This document shows positions 24,110 through 36,410 of a stretch of 64,000 nt of DNA, piece by piece. How positions within the stretch are numbered: the first letter of the stretch is position 1; each line of letters begins with the position of its first letter. The DNA is taken from contig CAWYPL010000005.1 of the NCBI GenBank assembly GCA_963965975.1, positions 34,101 to 98,100 of the forward strand, read 5' to 3'. Under the pieces are notes generated by a model. It searched no databases. It was not told where the DNA came from and was given only the letters and a program-made list of their open reading frames with translations. The position numbers were made by a program, and so were the translations under genes. The DNA is from Xestospongia bergquistia. Taxonomy: Eukaryota; Porifera; Demospongiae; Haplosclerida; Petrosiidae.

Positions 24110-25299
24110 ATCTTTTTAGATCTTTCTTTGTTCTTTCTGTTTCAGGGCAACAATAGGTAGCACATGCCAGGAGCTGCTAAAAAGATTTCTTCTTTGGTAA
24201 GAAAGCTTTTAAGCATTGCTAAGGCACATATGTTTCAAGGCACTGTCTGAGGTGTTCAGCATCTGCAGCTTTGGTGGCTGGTGTTTATCTGGTGTCCATC
24301 CTGCAGGCATGTGACTGGGCCAGGGTTTTTGCTCCAGCTACACAATATTTTTCAACATATGTCACTATTATAGATCAGTAGTAAGTGCCAAATATTGACT
24401 TATATAAAGTCATTTGGATTTGTTGGGTTGTCAGGCCATAGTTCTCTGTGGAACTGAGCAAATATTTCCCTAATTGTCTGTGAAGTATTAGCACTAGACA
24501 GTTGAACCTTTGCTCTAGAGAGCAAGGCTTGACATCCATTTTCTTCTCAATGTTTCCCTGAATGGCTTCATTGAATAAGAGGAAGGTAGCAGCGACGTAT
24601 TTTTTGTTTCATTATTTGCATTGTGCGATCCTATTGATACAGCTGAACAATCCTGTAGGATATATTGTTCTCTCATATTTGTGAAGTAATTAGACCAGAG
24701 GCAATTTAGTCTGCCATAATCCATCGGACTGGCCTTATTTCGGACACTGGCTTTCCCGTCTCAGACTCAGAAACAAGAAAATCAGATCACTACATTTAGT
24801 AGAACAAATACAAGTAAAGGCTCAAGACAGTTGCTGAGTATTGGTTTCCTTTATGTTAATTATACACTGTGCGAGCACACACTGAGTTGCTGGACGACAT
24901 AGAGGTCGAAGGGTTGATTCCGCTAATAATTAATACGCTTCATCACTGTGAATATCATGAATGTCATATGGGGTGCCGTTATAAGCCGAAATTATGAACA
25001 TCATAGATGTGCATTATCCCCAGTAATGCCTGTAGTAGAACTTGCTTTAGGATGCCATCCAAGGTATTATTCCAAAGTGACCGGCTATCAGAGCATAGCC
25101 AACCAAACAGGTAGAAATGTGAGTATGATAAACAGGCGCAGCTGCGGGAAATGTTGGTAGGGAATGAAACGGTTGTTACTCTAAGGGCTGATTCACACAA
25201 AGGAAATTTTACTTTACAATTCCTGATTATGAAAACTGTTTGGTAAACTGCTACTGATAGTGTATATTTCCTAACGACTCCTTGCTTTCGGATTTCTAG
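24110..25299 (+). other. Non-repetitive flank upstream of EMC6; first exon not resolved
   Basis: Sequence with more CpG than the transposons. It should hold the promoter and the short first coding exon of EMC6 (about 9-10 codons, ending one base into a codon), but several ATG-GT combinations exist and none fits clearly. A weak minus-strand frame (24724-24515) has no recognised domain. Confidence 0.4.
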
Positions 25300-26190
25300 A
25301 GCCAGTGGCTTTTAGTGAGCTATCGATGCGCCAAAATGCGGCTATACTAGATTATTGTCGAACATCCATGTCAGCTCTTTCTGGGGCCACTGCTGGTATT
25401 ATAGGTTTCACTGGACTATATGGATTCATCTTCTACTTTGTTACGCCTTAATGTTATCAGTAAGTTAATTAATGCATCTTATGAAGTCATCTGTCCTGCT
25501 CATTTCTCCTTGTGTCCTTCTAAAACTTGTCTCCTGTCATTGATAACTTGTGTATATGTAAGTCATTTATCTTCAAATCAGAAATCCTTTAAAATTATTA
25601 ATAATTATTTTTCTTAGGACTTCAAATTTTATAACTTCTGATCTATTTAGCGAGGCGATCAGTGACCAAGCGAGATGCCTGATTACAATGAATCTCACTT
25701 TTTGGCATGGACAAGAAATGGGTTCTTCATTAGCCATCTCGTCTTCTCAGTCTTTCTTGCCATCGTCATCTACGTCCATGTTTTGTTAAGTTCGTGATGT
25801 AGATACAGTAGTGTGGTAATATAATGCATTTTGTCTTTTTTTTTTTCAGATAATGTTAGTATTCAAAGCTGGGTCACAGTGGAACAGATATTTCCTCAAC
25901 AGAAGAGTTTTCTTTACCAGTGGAATGTTTGGTGGATTATTTGTATCCTTTTTAATTCTTATATCCAGGTTTAATCTATGTGCATGCACCTTTTTCTGGT
26001 ATTTTGTGAAGAGCCTCCTTTGCTGTCTACGTTGTAAGGCCAACAATGATTCCATGCTTTGTATTACAATACAAAAGGAGATAACAATTATCATAAAGGT
26101 AAAAATGTGACAAAATATATTCCTTAACATGCCATTCAGACATACATTTTATTTTGGACATTTTTATACGGAATGGTACATGTGTATTAG
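25300..26190 (+). CDS. EMC6: EMC6, ER membrane protein complex subunit 6 (first exon missing)
   Basis: Three exons are visible: 25300-25459, 25850-25942 and 26140-26190. Acceptors are TTTCTAG, TTTTTTCAG and CATTCAG; donors are GTAAGT and GTATCC. The protein matches the known EMC6 family: [57 protein letters not shown] and [16 protein letters not shown] with a TAG stop. EMC6 is a small (about 110 residue) two- to three-pass ER membrane subunit of the EMC insertase for tail-anchored and multipass proteins. The visible part covers about 100 residues; the N-terminal exon is not identified. One base seems to be missing near 25446-25451: the first visible exon hits TAA just before its donor, yet the next triplets resume the family pattern. 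This could be an assembly error, a polymorphism or a pseudogene. A possible AATAAA is at 26682. Confidence 0.85.
25675..25797 (+). CDS. 40-residue ORF with one transmembrane segment, inside an EMC6 intron
   Basis: ATG at 25675 to TGA at 25797, with an in-frame TGA shortly upstream. It starts [18 protein letters not shown] and continues with a hydrophobic stretch around [18 protein letters not shown], which would span a membrane once. It lies in the intron between the two EMC6 exons on the same strand, in slightly CpG-richer sequence. I recognise no family. It may be a micropeptide, an alternative EMC6 exon (an acceptor-like TATTTAG is at 25644-25650), or chance. Confidence 0.3.
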   Translation: MPDYNESHFLAWTRNGFFISHLVFSVFLAIVIYVHVLLSS

Positions 26191-27282
26191 GGACATGAAG
26201 TGTAAATCAGTGTAAAACAATTTTTGAGTTAAGATGGAGGAATGCGAGGAGCTCATGTGGCGAGCAACCTAAAAAAGGATATGATTGTCAAATTCAAAAC
26301 TTCAAAACAGACATAAATGAAATGTGTAAATTGTAGAAGGCAAACTATACTAGTGAAGGAGAAAAGTAATCCATGGCTTTCCTTTTATAAAAGAAAAATT
26401 ATTTCAAGATTTCGCTTCAATGAGTTGTTTCAAAAGTGTACTCAACTGTCTTGCGATTATGTCTTAAATTGACATGTCGATTTCAGTTTTCAAAACAGAG
26501 ACTGATAAACCACGTCGAATTTTCATGCACGTTACGTTTAATGTTTATTTGACAAGCCAATTATTAAACGGTATTGAAGTGTGAATAATTGTCTAAAGTT
26601 CAAATTCCTTACCTAATAATGACAACTAGGAGGTATGTTATTGAAAATAAATATGATGAGTTAGTATAACCTTGGATGCAAAATAAAGATTTTTTGATTC
26701 ATAAAATCAATTTGCAGGAAACCTGTGGAAAGCCTGGCAAACTATGGATATCCGGTGTGTATTAGTTCTATAAAACCATTTATCATACAAACACAAACAC
26801 CTTGTCGCTATATATATATATACCTTTTGGAAATCGGTAAAAAAATTTGAAGGAGAAAAAAAGAAAAGTACTTACGGATTCAATTATAACAAGGTTTTGT
26901 ATCTAGTCACGCGAGTGTGTTTTCAACTTAATATGTATTGAAATGGTTTTGTTCTGTGTTCTTACGTGTAAGAATATTATTATTTCTTGTTGATCCAGTT
27001 ACACTGACTAAATAACTTGTGATTTGTGTACAATACGTAATTTGTGAGTACATATGAGTATGTGTACATATACACGTAACTATGTAAAATAAAGAATCTA
27101 ACTTCAGTTCATTCCAAAACTTGTGGTTTCTTGAAATTTTGTATTTGTGTAAAATCATTGTAGTGTATGTGAAGGGAACAAAAAATACTACAATTATAGC
27201 AGATATATGTACAGTGCTTTAGGGGACAATGACAACATATACATGTAATATGCAAATTTCGGAAATGTTTTTTTTTTTTTTT
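26191..27282. other. EMC6 3' flank, no further gene seen
   Basis: AT-rich, apparently single-copy sequence. AATAAA occurs at 26682-26687 (candidate EMC6 poly(A) signal) and again near 27087. It ends with a T run directly before the 5' end of copy A. Confidence 0.5.
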
Positions 27283-27312
27283 AGGTCTTTCGTATGTAAT
27301 ACGAAAAGACCT
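27283..27312 (+). other. 5' terminal palindrome of copy A
   Basis: Arms AGGTCTTTCGTAT and ATACGAAAAGACCT around GTA; one extra A in the right arm. It matches 9429-9458 inverted. It could form a hairpin in single-stranded DNA, which suits rolling-circle initiation by Rep; that role is inferred. Confidence 0.85.
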
Positions 27313-27329
27313 TCTGTGAAGCAAAGCAT

Positions 27330-28085
27330 AAAACAGCAAGTGAGCTCAAATTTGGCAGACGAACCATCTTTGGCCGATGGACCCCCCTACTAGCAAGAAT
27401 AGTTGCCTTGAATACCAGTACACAATACTTGGCAGACGAACCTACTTTGGTAGAAGCACCCCCCCAGTGAATTGAGAATTGATGCCTTGAATACCACTAC
27501 ACCAAACTTGGCAGATGAACCTACTTTGGCTGATGGCCCCCCCCCACAAATGGAGCATAGATGCCTTGAATACCAGTACACAACACTTGACAGACAAACA
27601 TACTTTGGCAGATGGACCCCCCTGGGCAATAGAGCAGAGATGCCTTGAATACCAGTACACAATACTTGGCAGATGAACATACTTTGGGAGATGGACCCCC
27701 CAGTGAATGGAGAATAGATGCCTTGAATACCACAACACCAAACTTGGCACACAAACCTTTGGCAGATGGACCCCCCAGAGAATTGAGAATAGATGCCTTG
27801 AATATCAGTACACCAAACTTGGCAGACAAACCTTTGGCAGATGAACCCCCCAGTGAATCGAGCATAGATGCCTTGAATACCAGTACACCAAAATTGGCAG
27901 ACAAACCTACTTTGGCCAATGGACCCCCCTAGGAATCAAGAATAGATGCCCTGAATACCACTACACCAAACTTGGCAGACAAACTTGCATTGGCCAATGG
28001 ACCCCCCTGGTAATAGAACAGAGATGCCTTGAATACTGCTACACCAAACTTGGCAGATGAACCTACTATGGCCAATGGACCCCCA
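27330..28085 (+). repeat. 80-bp subterminal minisatellite, outer block (copy A)
   Basis: About nine units spaced near 79 bp, each with GATGCCTTGAATACCA, ACACCAAACTTGGCAGA and TTTGGCAGATGGACCCCCC. Matches 8976-9405 inverted but with more units. Confidence 0.93.
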
Positions 28086-28455
28086 CAATGCAATGCATTA
28101 TGGGATAGATATTATGGGATGTATTTGGCAGCCATTTGGATTCTTCAAGAAAAGGTGGGTATTTCCTGTTATTTCGAATTAATTAGGGTAGTAAACAGTC
28201 AGTAAGCATTGTACAGTCATGTCAGATGTAGCACCCCCAACACCCCTGAAACACCCCCCAAATGACAATAAGATTTCAACTCTGACAGCTGGTATTTGCC
28301 AAGTTTAACATGTAATATGGATGTCAGAGTTCATATTGGCAGATCTCCATTGGCCAATGGACCCCCCTAGGAATCAAGAATAGATGCCTTGAATACCACT
28401 ACACCAAACTTAGAAGACAAACCTGCATTGGCCAATGGACCCCCACACACAGTAC
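28085..28455 (+). repeat. ~290-bp subterminal repeat unit (copy A, first block)
   Basis: One unit with ATTATGGGATGTATTTGGCA, TTCTTCAAGAAAAGGTGGG and ATTGTACAGTCATGTCAGAT, followed by an 80-bp-type unit near 28350-28440. Confidence 0.8.
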
Positions 28456-28965
28456 TGACATCTATTGGTCAGGAATGGCAATTTCACATTGCTACTGACA
28501 TCTAGTGGTCAAGAATGGCAATTGCACATTCCTACTGACATCTAGTGGTCAAGAATGGCAATTTCACATTGCTACTGACATCTAGTGGTCAAGAATGGCA
28601 ATTTCACATTGCTACTGACATCTAGTGGTCAAGAATGGCAATTTCACATTGCTACTGACATCTAGTGGTCAAGAATGGCAATTGCATTCCTACTGACATC
28701 TAGTGGTCAAGAATGGCAATTTCACATTGTTACTGACATGTAGTGGTCAAGAATGGCAATTTCACATTGCTACTGACATCTAGTGGTCAAGAATGGCAAT
28801 TTCACATTGCTACTGAAATTTAGTGGTCAAGAATGGCAATTTCACATGTCTACTTAATGTAGTGGTCAAGAATGGCAATTTCACACTGTTACTGACATCA
28901 AGTGGTAAGGAATGGCAATTTCACATTGCTACTGACATCTAGTGGTCAAGAATGGCAATTGGCAG
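28455..28965 (+). repeat. 40-bp tandem repeat (copy A)
   Basis: About 12-13 units of 40 bp with TACTGACATCTAGTGGTCAA and GAATGGCAATTTCACATTGC. Matches 8595-8970 inverted. The regular spacing has no CRISPR meaning: the units are head-to-tail without spacers. Confidence 0.95.
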
Positions 28966-29880
28966 ATCTACCCTGAGATCTGCCAGCAGATCTACCCCCA
29001 AATGCATCATGGGATATATATTATTGGATGTATTTGGCAGCCATTTTGTATTCTTCAAGAAAAGGTGGGAATTTCCTGTTATTTCTGAATAATTAGGGTA
29101 GTAAGCAGTCAGTTAGCATTGTGCAGTCATGTCAGATGTAACCCCCTTGACACCCCTGACACCCCAAAAACACCCCCAAGTGACAATCACAAATTTCAAC
29201 TATGAGGGTTCATATTTGCCAGGTTTAATATGTAATATTGTTGTTAAAGCTGATCTTGGCAGATCTGCTGGCAGATCTAACCCCCCTGCCCCAAATGCAT
29301 CATGGGATATATATTATGGATATATTTGGCAGCTATTTTGGATTCTTCACAAAAAGGTGGAAATTTCCTTTTATTTCTGAATAATTAGGTTAGTAAACAG
29401 TCAGTTAGCATTGTACAGTCATGTCACATGTAACCCCCCTTGATACCCCAGCACCCCTGAAACACACCCCACATGACAATTACAAATTTCAACTAAGAGG
29501 TCTCATATTTGCCAGGTGTAATATGTCATATTGTTGTTAAAGCTGATTGTAGCAGATCTCCAGGCAGATCTACCCCCAAATCCATCATGGATATATATTA
29601 TGGGATGTATTTGGCAGCCATTTTGGATTCTTCAAGAAAAGGTGGGAATTTCCTTTTATTTCAGAATAATGAGGTTAGTAAACAGTCAGTTAGCATTGTA
29701 CAGTCATGTCAGATGTAACCCCCCTTGATACCCCCCTGACACCAACAAACCCCCCACATGACAATTACAAATTTCAACTATGAGGGCTCATATTTGCCAG
29801 GTGTAATATGTAATAGTGTTGTTAAAGCTGATCTTGGCAGATCTCCTGGCAGATTACCCCCCCAATGAGAACAGATTTCT
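28965..29880 (+). repeat. ~290-bp tandem repeats (copy A, second block)
   Basis: Three units, recognised by ATCATGGGATATATATTAT-like words near 29003, 29299 and 29584 (spacing 280-300 bp), each followed by TTGGCAGCCATTTTGGATTC, AAAGGTGGGAATTTCC, CATGTCAGATGTAACCCCC and a GATCTTGGCAGATCT end. Confidence 0.9.
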
Positions 29881-29934
29881 TGAAGACAATTACACCAAAA
29901 ATTATTTATAAGTAATTTAGAAGTGTGTTAATAT

Positions 29935-30935
29935 TTGTCAGACAAACCTTCTTTGGCCAATGGACTCCCCAATTAATAGAGCATAGATGCCTTGAATACT
30001 GGTACACAAAACTTGGCAGACAAATATACTTTGGCAGATGGACCCCCCTGGGGAATAGAGACTAGATGCCTTGAATACCACTACACCAAACTTGGCAGAC
30101 AAACATACTTTGGCTGATGGATCCCCTAAATCAAGAATAGATGCCTTGAACACTTCTACACCAAACTTGGCTGATCTATATATATATATAGAACAATGCA
30201 CATATACCCATGGCAGATATACCCCCCTGACAGACATCTGGTGGCCAAGAGAAGTACTACTTAAAGACAGCTTTACATGTAATTTGCTTATTTCCTTGTG
30301 TGTTGTTGGAGAGGTAAGTCATACATTCTAATATAGGAGATATATGAGGTCTTGAACACTGATACATTTGTCTGTATTGTTGTTGTTACTTTATCATGTT
30401 GTTGTTGTTACTGTGTAATGTTGTTGTTCATGTATCATTATGCATGTACAATTACAGATAAAAAAGACCAAAAATAACAACAAGAATATGAAATAGTAAC
30501 CACAATGACAACAACATAGAGCAATCTACATAAATTGTTCAGTGTTCAAGAGTTTATAATGTGAGTAGTGACAGTAAACTTTTCAGATGAAGTAAATGCT
30601 GAGATCAGATATACCCCCTCATTAATAGAGCATAGATGCCTCAACTATCAGTACACAAAATGTGGCAGATGAACATACTTTGGCAGATGGACCCCCCAGG
30701 TAATAGAGGACAGATGCCTTGAATACCAATTGGCAGACAAACCTACTTTGGCCAATGGACCCCCCACTGAATTGAGAATAGATGCCTTCAATACTGCTAC
30801 ACCAAACTTGGCAGATGAACCTACTTTGGCCAATGGACCCCCCAGGTAATAGAGAAGAGATGCCTTGACTACCAGTATACAAAACTTGGCAGACAAACAT
30901 ACTTTGGCAGATGGACCCCCACCAAATAAGATTAC
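29935..30935 (+). repeat. 80-bp minisatellite, inner blocks, with TTG-rich middle (copy A)
   Basis: Three units at 29940-30170 and three to four at 30605-30925. The middle (30230-30600) holds TTGTTGTTACT-type runs and a GTAAGT after GTTGGAGAG at 30312-30318, a possible donor of an unproved upstream exon. Confidence 0.75.
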
Positions 30936-31116
30936 ATGTACAGATGGCTGAATTCAGTCAAGTTTTCAGATGAAGTGTCCAAACTAAATCAACTTGACAG
31001 ATGAAATGCTGAGATATACAGAGTTCATATTGGCAGATAAACTGGCAGATATAGATTTCATATGAGGACTTCAAGTCACTCTTCTAATTATGATACAACT
31101 TCACTCAATATTGCAG

Positions 31117-32490
31117 ATACCTCTGTGCATCATATTTGGCTTTGCAAGACATGGAAGAATAACCAAGTGTTTCAGATGGTGTATCAAAAGACAAATATAC
31201 AGTTATGGAAACATTAACACCACCAGATTTCTCTCTGGCATTAGAGAGTAAACTACCTGCTGTCATGTGACAATGCAACATGGCATACAAACTACCAGAA
31301 ACCAGATGCAAGTGTTACATTATGTAAGATATTTCAAACTCTATACCTATGTCTAACAGCACAGTTATAACATACTAACATATATGCATATATATATGAA
31401 GAGATTCCATACATATAATAGATGTAATAAAAAAGTCAAAGTATTGTGTGTAATACAATATAAGTGCAATGTTGTAGTGAATTCACAACTAGCATCTATC
31501 AATACAAATTCTACTTTATTAGCCACATCATCCTCAACATGTGTCAAAGGCACAGAAAGTAGAAATGATTCACATGTGAAAGCTGCAATAGAAACAGATG
31601 CTATATCAGGTAAGAAAAAGTTATACAAAAACTGTATATACAATGAATTTACACTGATATGCATCTGCATATATTGAAAAAATGGAAAGAAATGTCAAAG
31701 AATATAGTTCACACATACTCAGATATATGAATATATATGAATACATGCAATACATATATGATATGTCATCAACAGGCCAAGTATGATTTGTAAGAGAGTA
31801 TCATGTTCAATATTTCAGTGAGTTCAGTGGTAACACATGTTACAGACAGTACAAGTGCAATGAAGGCTACACCTGCAATGGCAGTAGATACTACATCAGA
31901 TAAAAGAAACATATGCAAAAACTTTATAAACAATGCTATCAGATGACAAATATGCATCTTGATATATGTCAAAAATAGAAAGTATGAGAATAATCAACAG
32001 TAATAATATATATTTGCTAAGTAATGTGTTATACTTACAGGCTTTAATCAATACAAAACAATTGTAAAGAGTCTGACAAGTGTTGAAATAGAAATCACAG
32101 AATTGATGAAGAGACAACAACATATCACTAAACTACAAAGTGAACTTATCAAAGAAAAAAAGTCGATTGACCTCAAACTAGATGAGGCAATAGCAAAACA
32201 ATGCTCTCTTGAAAAAACAAAATATCAGTTACTGCCTGAAGTTGTCATACCCACTATGACATCTGATGTAAAAATAACAAAATTTGACAAAACACCAAAT
32301 ACTACACTATACACAACCCCTGTGACACCACCTAGCACACCATCAAAACCAGTGATATGTAACATACAGACTAAAAGACCTTTGAGGACACCGAGAAAGC
32401 TAATTTGAAGAGAATTTGGAAAAATGTAGTTATTTACAATTTTCATGATGAAATAGATGACAGTCAACTCCTGACAGCTGAATTAAACTC
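31117..32490 (+). pseudogene. Spliced accessory gene of copy A, damaged
   Basis: Same gene as 6437-5006. Exons: A 31117-31323, B 31478-31609, C 31819-31899, D from 32041. Exon lengths of B (132 nt) and C (81 nt) are identical to copy L. Damage specific to A: a two-base shortening in exon A, loss of the GT donor after exon C (ATAAAAG where L has GTAAGAG), and a one-base loss in exon D near 32384 that shifts the acidic C-terminus. The coiled-coil stretch and TPVTPPSTPSKP are kept. A poly(A) signal AATAAA lies at 32541-32546, which argues for a transcription unit separate from the replicase gene downstream. Confidence 0.7.
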
Positions 32491-32540
32491 AACATGAACA
32501 TTGATAAATGTATGTAGACTTCTTATGCTGCTTGACTTAC

Positions 32541-32546
32541 AATAAA
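32541..32546 (+). promoter_or_regulatory. Poly(A) signal of the accessory gene (copy A)
   Basis: AATAAA about 50 nt after the end of exon D; conserved as AATAAA on the minus strand at 4950-4945 in copy L. Confidence 0.6.
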
Positions 32547-32699
32547 GAACTCAATTTCTCTAGAACAGAATCAATTTTTTCAAAGAACACAAGCCTGTAC
32601 CACTCCAACTGATATGGCTTCTTCTCATGTATGGTAAAATGTTATACTTTCCAAGACACACACTTTTGATGCTGTATGTGGAATGTTATCTTTACAATA

Positions 32700-33235
32700 T
32701 GAATTTCAGTATGTTTGCCAAACATGATTGTTTTTACCATTTTTGTTGTTGACACATGGTAACCCAACTTCTTTATGTTGGTTGTGACAGATGTTATTTT
32801 CATAATGTATGTAACCACTGATGTCACTGGCAAATGTTATTGCCATGTAGTTCTGATAGCTGATAATTCGTGTCATTGTGACAGATCATATAGTCACTTT
32901 TTTATCATTGTGGCTGATGGAAACCACATGAGAGATAATTGATAATGTTGTAATGATAACAAATGGAAAGTCACATGTGCATGGCTGATGTGATTGCCAT
33001 AGTGGCAGGTGGAAGTACCACATGCTTTACAGGCTGATGTTGTGCCATATAGCAGATGGAAGAGCCACATCTGTGACAGCTGATTTTATTGCTAACTGTG
33101 GCAGATGGAATAGCCATGTACTTGAATGGCTGATGTTGTTGCCATGATGGCAGATGGAATAGCCATGTAGGTTAGAGTATTTCAAGGCAGATGTCAGAAC
33201 CTTTGTGGCAGATGGTATAGCTACATGGTCATGAT
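32700..33235. repeat. Degenerate ~45-50-bp tandem repeat (copy A)
   Basis: Units share GGCTGATGTTGTTGCCAT, ATGGCAGATGGAATAGCCA and TGTAG-type joints. Inverted counterpart of 4262-4705. Confidence 0.7.
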
Positions 33236-33239
33236 TTTA

Positions 33240-35221
33240 ATTTGAGTTCTATGTTGTTGATGTGCTATGAATATTGATGTATAAAATACTATATCAGATA
33301 ATACTTTTTTATATTCATGTATGTAATCACATATGACAGTTATACACATTAGTATACCTTGGTGTATGAAAAAGATGAGAATATTGTAAAGTCTATTCAT
33401 TTCTAGATGTAAATAATATATATTCTGTGTCATCCTACATGTACAACTATGTAACAGGAGAGTTTATTTGGCCAAAAGATGACAACATAAGGAATTCAGT
33501 AACATGATATGAAAAAGGGATACTTATGCCTAGTATCTGATGAGAGTTGAAAAGTATGTCCACAGCACAGTAATGAAATTACTGATATGTAACTGCATAA
33601 TAGCATATATGACAGTGAATGAGTCACTATGATAATACATGATTTTAATTTCATACACTTTATGTAAAAACTATTGCATATATGTCCAAATATATACACT
33701 CATCACCTTGGTAAACACAAGAGACAATTTTAACTATGTCAATAAATCCACTGAGTGCAAGTAATGCAATTATCTCCAGTATGTAGATATGTGTATTAAT
33801 AACAGTTTGTTTGTATCACATTGATACAGTTTAGAATACACAAATCATTCTCATGTGTACATGTCTACTTTTTTGTGTCAGTGTATATGTTTGCAGTACA
33901 TATCATGTTACCCATTTTGCAGTGTTGTGACATGCATGCAATGGTATAACTATAGTCAGTACTCTTGTATGAGCAAATTGTACAAAAATAATAGGGACCA
34001 ACTGAATTGTAAGCTTTGAGTTACACATTGTATTATGAATGACAGCAAATTGCTGTCTTGCAGATGTGCAGTACATGACATGATGTATGAATTGCATGCG
34101 ATGATATATGATGTCATGTTTGATTGTTTTGAGATTTTGGTTATCTATGATATTGTAAGTGTAATGTCACTGTAAGTTATATAATATATAAATGTCAAGG
34201 ATATGATGGGCTATTCTGATCAAAATCAAAATATCCATATGAACCTTGGTACATCATAAAACATCTGAATGTCATTGTACATCTATTGGATGATAATTTT
34301 GTTGTTGATATGTATGCATGAAGTGATATGATGAATACAAAATGTAGTTTGATACAATGTATATAACAGTAATTGGAAACAGTATGCAAAACAACTGTCA
34401 AGAATAGCAGTGCACATAGTATTTATCAAGGATGTTATGGATGAAATAGGTAAATTACACAACTTGCAGTAACTTAGAGAGCACTGTACAAAGAAGAAAA
34501 TGTTTGTACATAACTGCATCAGCCAAATTATACATACTTTCATATCATGTGACAGGCAAAATTGATGTGTGGTGGATATGTCATGTATAATCTATACACT
34601 TGTATATTATAAGATATAAAAATGATCTGTGTAGTGTCTGACTGCTGTATAGGGAAAGGGCAATATAGTGATAAAGGAGTTTCTTACATGTCATTGCTTT
34701 GTATAGAACATAATACGAGACATTTATATATGATATGATTAGACAGTTATACATACATATGTATTTAGATATGTAAGTAATGTTTTCAGAATAAACCTTT
34801 TAAGTTTAACAACATTGTGAGATATATAATCAAAATGAGATACTTTACATGTGATACAAGTAATGCACATAATACCACATGATAGTTGATTGTTGAAATA
34901 TGAAAAACTGCTCCATATTATACTCATGTAGTATTATACAGCATGACACATGATGATCATGTACAATGATAGATATTGATTGTTACATAACTCTGCTTTC
35001 ACACAAGATACACATCAAATATGTTGATAAAAATTTCAGAATACTGTCACCATATGTGTTGTATAGATACAAAAATATCTGATATTATGCAACATGCCAC
35101 ATAAAAGTCATAAGTTGCAAAACTACACATATGCAATATGAACATAATGTGATGTTTTATATCACACCCACATAAATTGCATGATAACTATACAAATTTC
35201 TCAAAAATGATCTCTTTGTAG
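33240..35221 (+). other. AT-rich spacer between the two genes of copy A
   Basis: Collinear with 4255-2280 of copy L and partly with copy B. No frame is supported. Probably the promoter and leader of the replicase gene, perhaps with small 5' exons. Confidence 0.45.
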
Positions 35222-35323
35222 ATATCAGTAGATACCCATGTATAGATATGGAACTATGCAATCAGTGCTTCGCACTGCCATGTGAATGTGTATCTGTGAG
35301 CACTGCCATGAAAGCAGGAAAAG
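35222..35323 (+). pseudogene. Small upstream exon of the replicase gene (copy A)
   Basis: The 102-nt exon with the same TTTGTAG acceptor and AAAAG-GTAAGT donor as in L and B. In A its frame is interrupted by point changes, but it keeps the cysteine-rich centre and the MKAGKG junction. Confidence 0.55.
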
Positions 35324-36410
35324 GTAAGTTGCAACACTTCAAAAATCTCATGAAGGATCATGACATTTGTACAATGATATGCATTCACAAAGTATACCAC
35401 AATGATAAATCATGAATTTTGGTGCATTTCATGTGTATACTTGCAGCTAAATTTTGTCATAAGATATCACAACAGAAATGCAAAACATAAAATATAACTG
35501 ACAACAATAAGAGCAATGAACACATGTCCAAAAATGACAAAGATAAGATATATGCGAAAGGAACTAAATACATACATGTAGAAAATGCAAGTATGCAATG
35601 TATTGTACCCATTTCAGGACAGAAATGATGTCATCCCAATGAAGATAAACATGAGTTTGCAGTCACAAAGAAGAGACTGGCTTACACAGTAGATACAAAA
35701 GAATCCAGGAAGTATGGATGTGTCTGCACATGCTGTCATATAGATAATTTGCCATGGTATTAGTGTGTAATATTCCTAACAAAGAACTATAATTTTGACA
35801 TTCCTGCTGTTGCCAATGCTTTAGCAAAAAGACATAGAGAAATTAGACAGAAGGAATTCATATGCAAACCATGTCATCAACAATTGAAAGATGGCAAATA
35901 CAGCAGCAATGTCCAAAATTGTGATCATTCTGATTTGTTTGGGTCAAATGTAAACCATGAACAATGTAGTCAAAACAATCTACATGACAGTAGAACTCAT
36001 AATGAAAACAATGTCAGATGTGATTTACCCTCACTGTATATGACCCAGACTACTATATTGACAAATTACTGCCTGTGTACATGTTGTCATAAAACTGACA
36101 TACCAAGATCACAATGTATCATTTTCAAAGCATCAAAGTACAACTTTGACAGTGCTATTGTTCGAACAGGATTATCTAACAGATTTTCAATTCCTACATG
36201 CAAGGAATACATTTGCAAGAAATGTGACAAACATCTGTTAGTAGAAAAAATGCCAATAAATGGTGTTGCATCACAGATGAGATCAATCTCTCACAAATGA
36301 CAATGAAAATGTGTCTACTGTCATAGTGTACCTACAAACAACTTCCTAACTTTTGACAAGACAAAATATGGAGAAAATACACTTGTCAGTCACATGACAG
36401 TAAATGATGA

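Noticed and set aside
28455-28965. Regular 40-bp repeats that resemble a CRISPR array
   Set aside because: Units are head-to-tail without unique spacers, in a eukaryotic transposon, and occur again in copy L.
35447-35617. Possible exon KFCHKISQQKCK between the 102-nt exon and the large exon
   Set aside because: It has in-frame stops in every copy, whereas direct splicing of the 102-nt exon to the large exon keeps the frame.
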